From the NCBI GenBank assembly GCA_028583415.1, contig CM053275.1, forward strand, positions 88,096,278 to 88,160,277: DNA of 64,000 bases, given 5' to 3'. Origin of the DNA: Protea cynaroides. Its lineage: Eukaryota; Streptophyta; Magnoliopsida; Proteales; Proteaceae. The stretch's first letter is position 1, and each line of letters opens with the position of its first letter. The notes under the pieces are model-generated. The model did not search any database, was not told the origin of the DNA, and saw only the letters and a list, made by a program, of their open reading frames with translations. Both the position numbers and the translations under genes were made by a program. This document shows, piece after piece, positions 24,310-35,659 of this stretch.

Positions 24310-24962
24310 TAAGGGTGTCAACGGGTCGGTATGGGCCAGTTTCGGTCCGGACTGAACCGGTGTCAGATTTTATAAGCCTAGCCCAAACATGTCCATTAAG
24401 AGTTCGGGCTGGGGTGGGCTGCGTTGACTAACGGGCTGGTCCGGTGTCGGTTTGATATCGGACTGGGTTTATTGAGGTGATTTCGGGTTGGTTTGGTCCG
24501 GATCGGGCTTATCGGGCTTATCGGACCCCTTTTATATGTAAACTATATTGCCTATTTTATTATTTCTATCTATAAAATTAGTATTATTCCTTTCATATGT
24601 ATGTAATTTAATAAACTATAACAATTAACATAAACTTTTCAACTATAAATTCACATAATCTTCTAGATCATGAAGTAAACTCTAATAGTGTAACACAATC
24701 TATTAAAATTTAAAACCATTAAAATTAAGAAATTGGGCCCGAATGGATCTTACCGGTGTTCGGGTTGGGTTTTATCGATTTGGGCTAATTCGGGCTTCTT
24801 AACAGACCAATCCGGTTTGGTTTCGGTTTGGGCTAAAACGGTGTCGGGCTTTACAAGCTCATACCAAAACCTGTCCATTAAGGCTCGGTTCGGACTGGGT
24901 TCGGGTTATATCGGGCTGGCTCGGTCCGTGCTACCGGGCCAGGCCCAGTTTTGACACCCTTA
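24310..24962 (+). mobile_element. hAT-type MITE, 653 bp
   Basis: Terminal inverted repeats TAAGGGTGTCAA / TTGACACCCTTA are flanked by ACTGAGAG and ACTAAGAG, an 8-bp target duplication with one mismatch. That size is typical of hAT elements. The interior is rich in CGGGCT/GGTCCGG motifs and has no gene. A second copy of equal length in the opposite orientation lies at 35660-36312. Confidence 0.88.
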
Positions 24963-25030
24963 ACTAAGAGGGTTCTTTCAAGAGAGAGGAGTTGCAGAGA
25001 ATCTAAACTTCTTCTATCTTTCATTGTCAG

Positions 25031-26830
25031 AGAAGCATAGGAGGGATTTGTCGTCGTCACAATCTTCATCGGATGGCTTGAGTGAGAGATTGGGAAGCAC
25101 TATTGTGTGGCTTACGTTAAGGATGGGTAATGCAGGTTTGTAGGTGGTGGAGTGGAAGGGTAGTAGCTAGAATGGTTGCTAAAGAGTTCCTTCAGGGTAG
25201 AGCGATCGAAGAGGGAGAGAGGGTTGACGCGGGAAAACACCAGAGAAAGCGAGGGAGAGGAAGCGGACGGGAGAAAACTAAAAAGAATGGCGGAAAAAAC
25301 TATCCAAAAAAATAAAGAAATAAAAAAGGGAAAAACTAAAAAGAATGGCGGAAAAATCTTTCCAAAAAAATAAAGAAATAAAAAAGGGAAAAACTAAAAA
25401 GAATGGCGGAAAAATCTATCCAAAAAAATAAAAAAAGGGAAAAACTAAAAAGAATGGCAGAAAAATCTATCCAAAAAAATAAAAAAATAAAAAAGGGAAA
25501 AACCAATAATTACTAAAATTATGTTTCTATCTTTGACCACGGAAACCAGTTTACCATATTGTAAATATATATTCCACAACGGACATTTACCTTCTGTAGT
25601 ATAAAATGCTATTTTTGACCATGGAAAAATGTTTCCATAGACATAAATTTATTTTTTACCACAGAAAAATATTTTCCGTGTGCTATAAAATGAGTAATGT
25701 TGTTGGAAATGTATTTTTTACCACAGAAATGTATATTCCACAATGGAAATATATCTTCAATAGTATAAAATGATATTTTTGGCCATGGAAAAAAGTTTTC
25801 ATAGAGATAAATTGTATGCGCTACGAAATAAAATAACCGTAGCTTAATACTTATTTACCACTACGGAATTTATACTTCGTTGCTAAATATTATATTAGGC
25901 AACGGAAAATTGATTACCGTTGGGAGGGATTTTTCGTCGTCGCAGTCTTCACCGGATGGCTTGAGTGAGAGATTGGGAAGGTATATTGTGTGGCTTGCGT
26001 TAGGATGGGTAATGCAAGGATTGTAGGTGGTGGAGTGGAAGGGTACTATTGCTAGCTAGAATGGTTGCTAAAGAGTTCATTTGGGGTAGAGCGATCGAAG
26101 AGGGAGACAGGGGTCGACGTGGGAAAATATCAGAGAGACGAAGGAGAGTGCGGGCGGGAGAAAACAGGGAAAATGAGGGAAAAACCTATCCAAAAAAATA
26201 AAAAAAATAAAAAAGGGAAAACCAATAAATTGGTTCTAAAATTATCTTTTTATCTTTGACCACGGAAACCAGTTTACCATAGTGTAAACGTATATTCCAC
26301 TAGGGACAATAAAGCACCTTAGTGGTAAATGTATATTCTACAATGGACATTTATCTTCTGTAGTATAAAATGATATTTTTGACCATGGAAAAATGTTTTC
26401 ATAGACATAAATGTATTTTTTACCACGGAAAAATATTTTTCGTTGTTATATATACTATATCTTGTTTTGGATAAATTATTTTCTTATGGAAAACATAGTA
26501 CTGTTGTTGGAAATGTATATTTCACAACGGAAATATATCTTTCGTGCTATAAAATGATATTTTTGGCCATGTAAAACTTTTTCCGTAGAGATAAATTTAT
26601 ATTTTACCATGGAAAAATATGTTCCGTTGTTATGTATACTATATCTTGTTTTGGATAAATTATTTCCTTATGGTAAACATAGTACTGTTGTTGGAAATAT
26701 ATATTCCACAACGGAAATATATCTTCCATAGCATAAAATGATATTTTTGGCCACGAAGCTTAAGACTTATTTACCATTACGGAATTTATAATTCATTGCT
26801 AAATATTATATTACGCAACGAAAAATTGAT
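25031..26830. repeat. Tandem duplication of a ~0.9-kb CACTA subterminal unit
   Basis: Unit one starts GGAGGGATTTGTCGTCG near 25031 and unit two starts GGAGGGATTTTTCGTCG near 25920. Both run through the same order: a GGATGGCTTGAGTGAGAGATT block, a GGTGGTGGAGTGGAAGGG block, an A-rich block and ACGGAA-type motifs, ending in the 'gcaacgNaaaattgattacc' block. The copies differ by indels and substitutions. Confidence 0.8.
25268..25500 (+). repeat. A-rich minisatellite
   Basis: Four imperfect units of about 50-65 bp, each holding AAAAACTAAAAAGAATGGC and an AATCTATCCAAAAAAATAAA-type tract. Found only in the first copy of the larger duplication; the second has one unit. Confidence 0.85.
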
Positions 26831-26865
26831 TACCATAGCTAATTTCTGTAGTGAAAAATGCATAT

Positions 26866-26877
26866 TGTTGTAGTGTT
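26866..26877 (-). repeat. CACTA terminal inverted repeat
   Basis: On the minus strand this reads CACTACAACAAT, the outermost bases of the transposon on its transposase-promoter side. The partner end was not found in the window. Confidence 0.7.
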
Positions 26878-27118
26878 CACAATATGACAATAGTGCATAT
26901 ATTTATGGGTAAAGTACTCAAACCTCCACTGTATTTAGTCTAAAAGACACCAACATCCCCTGTCATGTTTAGGAGGACACTCAACTATCATAGAGTAATG
27001 TTGTTAACATCATCCAGTAAAATGATATATTTACCTTCTTTAAAACCTCTGCAACTATTCTTTAAAACCCCTCTGTGTTTGCAAAGGGTTTAGAGTTCCC
27101 TCAATCCGACATCAACAT

Positions 27119-27207
27119 CTGCAACGGCTACTTTATTTCCGGCAACCACCTGCAACGGCTACTTTATTTCCGGCGATCACCTGCAATGGCTTTTATTTCC
27201 GGCGACG
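27119..27207 (+). repeat. Short tandem repeat, ~31-bp unit
   Basis: Three imperfect units based on CTGCAACGGCTACTTTATTT followed by CCGGC(A/G)A; the third is shortened. Lies inside the Mutator-like element. Confidence 0.8.
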
Positions 27208-27528
27208 TCTTCTATTCCTCTTTCTCTCTCCCTCTCCCTCTCCCTCTCTCCCCTTCCCAGCTCTCTTTCTGTTTCTTCTCCATCTCCAACTCCTGTAGTG
27301 TACGTTAGAAAAAAATTTGCAATCTTCAGCTTATGAACACCACTAGAACTGCATCAAAGACTATAGCTCAAAACAGTAAAACAAATAAAGGAAGGGGAAA
27401 AAAATTGGAAAATCAAGATTTTTTTTTTTTTTTTTTGAATATCTCGTAGGTTTTGATCCCATTTGGCTCTGATTCTTAAGATTTGAAAACCCAATTGAGA
27501 TAACTAATGATTACTGACCTTTTTTTAC

Positions 27529-27851
27529 CTGTAAATGGGATTTGACATGCGCCAAGGTTAGATCTTTCACATCCACGAGCTCAAGAACCGACTTCGGTGT
27601 AGTCCCTACAACCCAACAAAAATTCAAAAAATCAGTGAATGATAAATTAAAGACCATTTATCTTTCTTTTGTGGAAGATGATAACGTAAGAAGGAACAAG
27701 AGAGTAGATTGTAAGGAAAAGGGGAAAAGCAAAGAAGAAAAGAAAAGGATTGAAGCATACTTTCATGGCCACCTAACAGCTCAATAGCATGAACGAAGCA
27801 AGCATGGAGGGTGCTAGTCCATCGCATTCAAGGAGCTCTCATGCTTCATTT
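27529..27851 (-). pseudogene. Captured two-exon fragment of a KANADI-type GARP gene
   Basis: Minus-strand exon A (about 27851-27761) encodes the start of the GARP (Myb-like) DNA-binding domain: RSMRAP-stop-MRWTSTLHACFVHAIELLGGHE. Exon B (27605-27529, 77 nt) continues TTPKSVLELVDVKDLTLAHV then KSHLQ. The two are joined by an intact 155-bp intron (donor GAAA/GTATGC, acceptor GGGTTGTAG/GG) with correct phase, and exon B ends at a proper donor (ACAG/GTAAAA). The domain is nearly identical to that of KANADI transcription factors, which set abaxial organ polarity. One nonsense change (an Arg codon to TGA) and the lack of flanking exons make this a non-functional capture. Intron retention shows that genomic DNA was copied, not mRNA. 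Confidence 0.88.
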
Positions 27852-28061
27852 CCCCGGAAACCTTGAGGAGAGAATGAGAGAAAGGGAGAAGAAGAGGCAA
27901 AGATGAGGAACTTCATTCGGTTTCCAATCGATGTAAGGAAGAACAAAGGGGAAGTTTAAGATTAAAAGGCAAGGGTAAAGTTGTAATTTCATCATATAAG
28001 GATAATATGGGTATTATAATTAATTAGTCTATTTGACATCAAGAATTGCCATCTTTTATTT

Positions 28062-28780
28062 TTATTTTTTTTGCTAGAGATCCAAAATATTTCATTAAAT
28101 AAAATAAAGATTAGAATTACAACCCACCCTATATTGGGTGAAAAACCACCACCTTCGGCATTGTCATCAGCAGGGGCCACCTAGGGTACCCAACAAGCTG
28201 TTCAATCCTATACCAAGGTAAGTGAGACGCATCCCACTACTTATCTATTAACAAAATCTTGACATTCTTCCCAGCCAAATGATCTCCCCTCATGCGCTGT
28301 TTTCCTCACTATCTGTCAACCACAGAGTTTACTTCTCTGCAACAGTGAGTATATCTTACACAACAGCCCGATAACCTTATCAATAGTCCCCTCCATTCTT
28401 GCATCAAGTACCATGGCAACTCATCAGTCATCAATGCATGAACCACTGCACTAGAATCGAATTCCAACTAGATACAAGAGAACCCAAGTCTAATCGCTTC
28501 TGCCACACCTCGAACAACACTCCTCAGCTCTGCCACATAGTTGGTTGTTACTCCAATAGCCTCAACAAATGCATAGATTACCCTACCATTCTGCATTCTA
28601 ATCACGCCACCCATTCCTAACTCCCCTAAGTTACCCAGACTACATCCATCAGAATTAATCTTGCACGAACCTATAATAGGAGGAATCCAAAAAAATTCTC
28701 TCACCCTTACTTGTTTTCCTGTTGTACATGAGAGATCTAAGAGTCGTACCACTCTCAAATCAGCAGCGGATTTCACCAAT
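28062..28780 (-). pseudogene. LINE 3' fragment with RNase H domain
   Basis: The minus-strand frame reads WIPPIIGSCKINSDGCSLG, GGVIRMQNGRVIYAFVEA, TNYVAELRSVVRGVAEAIRL and on to HALMTDELPW. This is the RNase H type 1 domain (RVT_3) found at the end of plant L1-type LINEs. The fragment ends in an A-rich tail near 28062. Reverse transcriptase is absent, so it is a 5'-truncated copy. It lies inside the Mutator-like element's inverted repeats. Confidence 0.78.
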
Positions 28781-28944
28781 TAGCAACGGATTTCACCACA
28801 CATGACCGTCTTCTACTTAACATATGGTAATTAAGTGTCATAAAATTTTGAATTAAGGGGAAGTTTATGTCCTTCTAAACATGACAGGAGAGGTTGGTGT
28901 CTTCTAGACTAAATACATTAGAGATTAGAGTCAACAAGACCAAT

Positions 28945-29870
28945 TTTTTTTTATTTACTTTAATTTATTGGATAAAATCACGATGCTATTGCTATCCACA
29001 ATAGTGCATATATTTATTTGTAATAGAGATTGTTTTAGAGTCGACAAGACCACTTGTTAGATTTTTAATGGAGCTTATAAAAAACATGATATGTTGTCAA
29101 TTTCCAATGTTGCCGTACAAATCCAAACTAATCTTTTGAGGTAGGACTTGCTCTGTAAATGACATAAAACAAACATAAGAGTGGTCGAATTCGAGGTTCG
29201 AAGAGTATACTCTGATGCTTAAGTCAAGGATCCAAATAACCAGCAGTAAGAGGTGAGCATAGTAAAAAGTAAAAAAATAATAAGTCAAATCCCTCACCTT
29301 GATACACTAGCCCTTTTAAATAGTAAAATAATGTGGATCCCGTGCGTCTTTGCAGGCGACTCCATAGTACAGCCCAAAATACCTGAAATTGAATTTGCTC
29401 TCACATCTTAGGTCTACTTTGTTGGAGCTATGTTTAATCTTCAATTAAAGTCGGATCTACCCTTATAGATTGATTAAAATTGGATCTGCCCCAGTGGCCA
29501 ACACATGGGCTGTCACGTGTAGTCTTCTTAGCAAGCACTGATATTTGTGAACATTACCTAGTGAGAATAGCATATTTTCTTGAAAAAAAATGTCCTAAAA
29601 TACTATAATATAATTAAATTAATGAGCTATTAGAGTCTATACTGATGTGACTTCACATCAAATATAAATAATGAGTTTGGTATTAGGTACCTAACTCCCT
29701 AGTGCAAAATTATTTTTCCATATTTTTTGATATTTTATCAAAATAATGATATTTTTATTTTTTGCGAACTCAAAATCTACGATAGGGATAAGTCATTTTT
29801 TAATGTTTTTTGTAAACAAAGTATAAAGTACATCAAAATAAAGAGATGTAACAATTTACTTTTACAGAAT
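28945..29870 (+). repeat. Copy 1 of a ~0.93-kb AT-rich duplicated segment
   Basis: Shares a long, ordered set of blocks with 30340-31280: a 'cacaatagtgcatatatttatt' block, 'tttccaatgttgcc', 'tcttttgaggt', 'ttgaaggtaggtac'-like and the 'gagcacaagagtNgtcgaa' block. No coding potential seen. Could be a pair of LTRs or a segmental duplication. Confidence 0.7.
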
Positions 29871-30162
29871 TCTTATAAGCGTTTAACAATGCTCAACTAG
29901 TTAAAGATGATGCCTAGTTAGTTAAAGTCAAATGTAATGCTCACGTAAGAACATGCATCCATTAAGATAAATCTTTAAGTAAATCATGGTAAGAAAATAC
30001 CAATCAATACTCAACAAATACCTTGTTCGTCAATATTGATAGTGTCTATAGTAAATTAATAATCATGTGTAATGACAAAAAACTGAAAGTGTCAAATTGG
30101 ATATAGTTTCATTTATTTATTTATTTTTTATATAAAATCATTATGTATTGCCATACACAATA

Positions 30163-30164
<2 letters not shown>

Positions 30165-30230
<66 letters not shown>

Positions 30231-30245
30231 TTATTTATTTATTTA
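30165..30245. repeat. (AT)n followed by (TTTA)n microsatellite
   Basis: About 30 AT dinucleotides, then several TTTA units. It lies between the two duplicated segments. Confidence 0.95.
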
Positions 30246-30339
30246 TTTATTAGTATTAGGAATTATCTTAGAGTCGACAGAAACAAATTTTTTTATTTAC
30301 TTTATTGGATAAAATCATTGTGTTTGTGTTGTCCACAAT

Positions 30340-31280
30340 AATGCATATATTTATTGGTATTGAAGTTTATTTCAACAAAACCAATTATTTTATTTACTTT
30401 ATTGGATGAAGTCATTTCTTTCTATAATAATGCATATATTTATTGGTAATACAAATTGTTTTAGAGTCAACAATGCCACTTCTTATATTTTTAACGAAGC
30501 TTATAAAATACATGATACATTGTCAATTTCCAATGTTGCCATATAAATTTGAACTAATCTTTTGAGGTGGGACTTGCTTTATAGACGACATAAAACGAGC
30601 ACAAGAGTGATCGAACTTGGGGTTCGAGCGGTACACTCCGATGCTTAATTAAGTTAGAGATCCGAACAACAAACAGTAAGAGGTGAGCATCATAGAAAGT
30701 AATAAAAGTAATATGTTAGATACCTCATCTTGGTAGGCGAGCCCCTTTAAATAGTAAAATAATGTGAGTATGAGCAGGTGACTCTACAGTATAGTCCTAA
30801 AATACTTGAATTCGATTTTGCTCCCGGATCTTAGGCTGCTTTGTTGGATCTACCTCTAATCTTTAGTTAAAGTTGGATCTACCCCCTGTAGATCAATTAA
30901 AGTCAGATCTGCTCCCTAGTGGTTAGCGCACGGGCTGTCACTAGTAGTCAAGCGGTGGTATTTGTGAATATCAGCCAATGAGAATAGCATATTTCCTTGA
31001 AAAAAAAGTCCTAGATTGCTATAATATGATTAAATTGAGGGACTATAGAGTCTGTACCAATCTGGAATATTAAGATGATTTAAGTTAGGACATGAGTTTG
31101 GTGTTAGGTACCCAACTCACCTAGTGCAAAATTGTTTTTCCATATTGTTCAATATTTTATCAAAATAACAATATTTTTATTTTTTGTGAACTCAAAATCT
31201 ACTATAGGGACAAGTCATTTTTTAGTGTTTTTTTGTAAACAAAGTATTAAGTACATCAAGATGAAGAGATGTAACTACCT
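30340..31280 (+). repeat. Copy 2 of the ~0.93-kb AT-rich duplicated segment
   Basis: Second copy, same orientation as 28945-29870, with substitutions throughout. The spacing of about 1.4 kb would suit two LTRs of a short element, but no primer site or coding sequence was seen between them. Confidence 0.7.
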
Positions 31281-32338
31281 GCTTGTAAGTGAAAATACTA
31301 AAACACCTTGTAAGTGAAAATACTAAAACACCTCAAGAACTAAATGTTGCTATGCTTGATTTTAAGCCTATGTAAAAATATAGGTGATAAATATTTCTTG
31401 AACTACCATTTTGGACAAGCTTATTTGAATGATCCAAATATCTTCCACACGACATTATTGGGCCCAAATTTTATAAACAAGTAGATTTCAAGATCCTCTT
31501 TTCACTCCAAATGAAGTTCACTAAATATGCATTTGTTTTGTCGTCAAATATTTTGTAGGTTTTGTTAAAAATATATACAAAATTATATAAGAATTAAAAA
31601 GGGGGAAATGTTTTAAACATCCATTTTCAAATCTTGATGTGGCTTTCCCAAAATAATGATGGTATTAATCATTGATCCCATTGAGGACTCCACCCCACCG
31701 AGAGTTGGATTGTTTCTATTTCTAATCATGTTCAAATGTTCTTATTAGTCATGTACAATAAAATATGTCAAATGACAAAAATATGTAGTTTATGTTTCTT
31801 TCGTTGCAACGTGAGATTTGTTGAAAACTAATATAAGATTTGTATAAGGATTTCAAAGAAGATAACTCTATTGATATGGAAGAATCCATCTCCATAATAA
31901 GGATGGATACTTCCATTAGTTTTCAAATGTGCTTATTAGTCAAGTATAACTAAAATAATATCAAATAGTAGGAAATATAATCTAAAAACTAGAAGAAAAA
32001 AAAATTTAAATATTTTACCCCAAAAAAAAAAAAAAAAACCGCAGCCTAAGTGGCAAAATTAACTACAAAATAAGATTTGTGATTTTTTTTTTTTTTGGGG
32101 GGGGGGGGGGAAGATTGTTATATTTTAATTAGAATAAATATTAAGGGGAAAACAATGTACACACCCCTAGTAGTACATGTCTTCTCACAATATTTCTCCT
32201 CTTTGGCAATCTCTTTTCTCTTTAACTATATAGGTCCCCTCTTTTCTTTCTAACTGTGTAGGACCATATCTCATGTACCTATTGGTTTAAAGTGAGATTT
32301 CCATGCGAGCATCATATGGATAGAGTTCTCACCCCAAT
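31281..32338. other. AT-rich intergenic DNA, no gene recognised
   Basis: Contains A-, T- and G-homopolymer runs (about 32018-32111) and no supported gene. Confidence 0.5.
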
Positions 32339-34712
32339 TGTAAAACTCGCACGCTACGAATCCAATCTAATCTTACGTTCTCGTGTCGCGATCGATCTTC
32401 ACATCATAACCGGCTCAAGTGAATCAACTGTATGAAGAAACCACAAGGCTATGTATGTAATTCGAACCAAAATAGTTTAATTAGGAGTGTGTGGTAGTAT
32501 ACCTAAACAGGTGTAGTCGACCACACCTCAGAATATTGAAACCACTCGAGTCTGGGACGTGTGGTCGTAATTTTGAGACATGTGGTCGACAGATTTTGCG
32601 ACCACACGTGTGACCACATGATGCTCAAACTGACTCCGTGTTTAGAAAACTTTATTAATTTGAGGGGGACTATTTCCTAATTGAAGTGGGACTCTATATG
32701 GAGGTTTTCCCTCTATATAATGGACATTCCTTAGCCTCTCTCACTCTTTTAGAACTCAAATTGAAACTCCAAACCTAAAAGAAAAAAGAGAGAAAAGAAG
32801 ATAAAGAGAAGGAAATTTAGAGAAAAAGCTTGGAGAAGGGTTTTTGCAGAGAAGAGTTTTATTTACAGCAAGCTTAAGGTATGGCCTTGACTCTATAGGG
32901 TAAATCAGATAGGATAGATTCCTTCTATCAAATTGATATGTTGAATCTAATGTAACGATTTCAGTTATGGAACTTCTAAGAGAAACCATGAGAAAATAGA
33001 TTAGGGATAATTATTAATGGAAAAACTGTAAAATAATGGTCATAGGGTAACCATAGGATGAACCCAAGTGATGAACCGAGGAATCGACTCAAGAAGAATT
33101 CAGTTTGAAGATGAAAACTGACCAAACATCATGTGGTCGTAGCCTGTGGTCGACTACAGGGTGATCAGAGGATCAACCACAGTTATTCGAGAAGTTCCCA
33201 GGAAAGGTGTGGTCGCATGGTGTGGTTGCATAACATGCGACCACATGGTCCGACCACACAGTGTGTGGTCGCATATATTCCGACCACAGGTTTGACCACA
33301 CATCCAACCACACAATAACAACAAGCATATTTTGAGACTAAATAAGATTTTTTACTACTGTAACTTGGTAAACTTGAACCCTGACTTATATACATTAATT
33401 GTTTAGGTTCCCAATAGATTCAAAGTGATTTCTAAAGCTTGAGAGATGAACAAACAACGATCAAAGGTAAGGAAACAGAACCTAAACTAACTGGCTAATA
33501 ATAAACTGTTTACTTTTATTGAGTCAAATGTCATAATTGATTTTATGCTTGTATGCTTGTAATGTGCATCTCATATGACATCCAATATTCCAGTTATTAC
33601 TGCTCATGCATATTTATTTTTGTCTATTTATAATATGATGATGATAATGATGCTAAGAATAGGTATGCGATGATGTGTGTGTGGTTAGTGTACTTGATGC
33701 GAGTGGAACATCAGGGGGAGGACGTGACATTGTGGTTCATCTTGGTCACTAGACTCTAGCTCTATCTCTACTCAAGTCTTGCCCACTAACATCGTCGTAT
33801 CACCATTACCTTAGTAGAACTATTACATCGTAGGGCATCAGGGGAGGTGGTTCCGGATCGTGTAGTCTTCAACTCTGTCGGGAGGCCTTAGCTCTATCTC
33901 TATGGACATATTGAGAGATGCTGGGGTGAGGTCTTGGATACACTGAATGACGTTAGGATTGGTTAGTTGCGAACCCAATTTGCAAGCCCTCGCCAGCAGA
34001 GGCTTAAATGTTGGTATGGGTAGGGCATCAGGGAAAGTGTTAGCAGTGTTTGATCCAAACATTTTAGCTCTATCTCTATTCCATGGTGGGTGCATGTGGG
34101 ATAGCAATGGTGTTTGATCCATTGGGTGGATTCACACACTCGTGTATAAAGGTGCGGTGGCCGCCAATCCTTTCTATAACATATTACAAATTTTAAAATC
34201 AGACCAAATATATGAATTGATTGCATGCATATGTTTGTTGCATTGTTTTGTTTACTCACTGAGCTCAAGTTAGAGAGATGACCCTCGCGTACACGATTCT
34301 TTTTTGTTTCTGATGTTGCAGGTATTACGATTGAAGATTACATGGATACACCAACGTATGGACATGAAGTGGTTATGGATGTGCAAGCTGTGGATGACGA
34401 ATATGACTCATCAAGCGAGTGTTTCCACTAACTCACGCTTAGTGTTTTAAATCTGTATTTTGATACTTGTAATAAGTATTAATTATGTTTTGATTAATTG
34501 GAGATAACTGGATTATTTAATTATTTATCATTGTAGATACTCAGTTCATTATTAATAAGACTTCTGCTATTTACTCAAATATCTCTGATTATTACTGTGG
34601 AATGTGTTTTGATTTAACATGGTTGGCATAACCTATATGAGATCCTGGTTTAACCGTTGATTTTCATGACGGTTTATCACACTATTAGTTAGTCCATAAT
34701 TGGGGTGTGATA
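32339..34712 (+). mobile_element. Diverged solo LTR of the chromovirus superfamily
   Basis: Starts TGTAAAACTCG and ends GGGTGTGATA (terminal C changed to T). Perfect CCAAT duplications flank it (32334-32338 and 34713-34717). Length is 2374 bp. The architecture matches the chromovirus LTRs block by block: motif array, TATA-like box (32714-32720), GA-rich leader, donor-like GTATGG (32879), second motif array, an ATGATGATGATAATGATG block, 'cgtcgtatcNccattacctta', and the peptide exon. Most of the intervening sequence is strongly diverged. The arrays use TGTGGTCG/CGACCACA instead of AGGGTCG/CGACCCT. Confidence 0.85.
34322..34431 (+). other. Conserved LTR peptide exon, diverged LTR copy
   Basis: After a GTTGCAG/G acceptor-like site the frame reads GITIEDYMDTPTYGH, then DDEYDSSSECFH and TAA. 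The same core (G-x-T-V/I-E-D-Y-x-x-x-x-x-Y-G, acidic stretch, D-x-S-x-E-C) occurs in the other LTRs. Its codons differ from theirs at many third positions. Confidence 0.55.
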
Positions 34713-34810
34713 CCAATAATGAAACAAATGAAATTAAAGACTGCGTTTTCCATTATGGTTGGTATGCATTATTTCAATGTATTCATAGAAATGCATTTTC
34801 AGTACTTTTA

Positions 34811-35603
34811 GGCTTCGTTTGGTAACTCTTCGGGAAAATAGTACTTTTGTTCTTCCGTTCTGACAAAACATAAAAAGTGTTCAGGACAGCCAAAAAGAGC
34901 AAAAAAGTGTTTGACAAATTTGATATGTTTTTTGTTCTCAAATAACGAACTAGATGAAAATATCATTTCAAAACAAAATTTCAAAACATGGTAAACCATA
35001 TTCTTATGTTCCATAACACATTTGTAAAGCACAAATTACATATTCGTTCTCGATTGTGTCAAATATTTATTGTAGATCAATATGAAGGAATTTCACATGG
35101 AAGGTCATGTATGTTATTGCAGACAGGGACAAATGATAGTTCGTATGGCCCGAATTAAAAAAAACAAAGGTTGATTTTTCTACACGTGTTCAGTGGAAGA
35201 TGTTAACCTACAAAGCTTCATTTGGGTTGATGAGTGCCAAGCATTTATTCCAACAACTCGGGTAGCACGTGCATATCAGACCATATTCGACTAAATAGTT
35301 GTGGGGATTGACAAGATGTTCTATTTTTTTGTTTGTATGGGTACTTGTGTTCACTATTTTGTTCATTTACGCTCATTGATATGCATAAATATTTTTTTTT
35401 ATATGTCGGACAATTAAAAAATATATGTTTAATAGGGGATAATGGTTTACAAATTTTCCTATTTGATAAGATATTAGTTAAATGACAATTCTGTAATTTT
35501 TGAATCATTTGAAAAAAAATGTTATAAAACAAATTTTATAAAATAACAAACAGATCATAACAGTGTTCTCAAACTAGTTCTGGAACATATATGCCAAACA
35601 ACC
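34811..35603. mobile_element. PIF/Harbinger-like MITE
   Basis: Ends GGCTTCGTTTGGTA and (reversed) GGTTGTTTGGCA are imperfect inverted repeats. Each side is flanked by TTA (34808-34810 and 35604-35606), the 3-bp target duplication of this superfamily. No transposase inside. At 793 bp it may contain a further small insertion. Confidence 0.65.
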
Positions 35604-35659
35604 TTAAGATCAAAAGAATAACCAAAGAACACTATTTTCATAATAGAATAGAAAAAGAC

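Larger units (their letters stand above)
2451..26877 (-). mobile_element. CACTA (En/Spm) DNA transposon, heavily nested
   Basis: The right terminus reads, on the minus strand, CACTACAACAATATGC, a typical CACTA end, with a second CACTACAGAAATT copy just inside. Subterminal DNA (25.5-26.85 kb) is packed with short 'ACGGAA/TTCCGT' half-motifs, as is usual for CACTA subterminal repeats. The transposase (2457-9774, minus strand) supplies the family identity. The left terminus was not found and the left coordinate is only the end of recognisable coding sequence. The element is split by two nested solo LTRs, a full-length chromovirus and a MITE, all younger than it. It also contains an H-protein exon at 23311. 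The claim that everything from 9.8 to 26.9 kb belongs to this one element is inference from continuity and from the clean target duplications of the insertions. Confidence 0.7.
26905..28935 (-). mobile_element. Pack-MULE-like element carrying a KANADI fragment
   Basis: Roughly 75 bp at each end are inverted copies: a GTATTTAGTCTAAAAGACACC block and a CCTGTCATGTTTAGGAGGACA block on the left are mirrored, with a few changes, at 28840-28935. Long terminal inverted repeats around host gene sequence with introns fit a Mutator-like gene-capturing element. The exact ends and target duplication could not be fixed. Confidence 0.65.
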
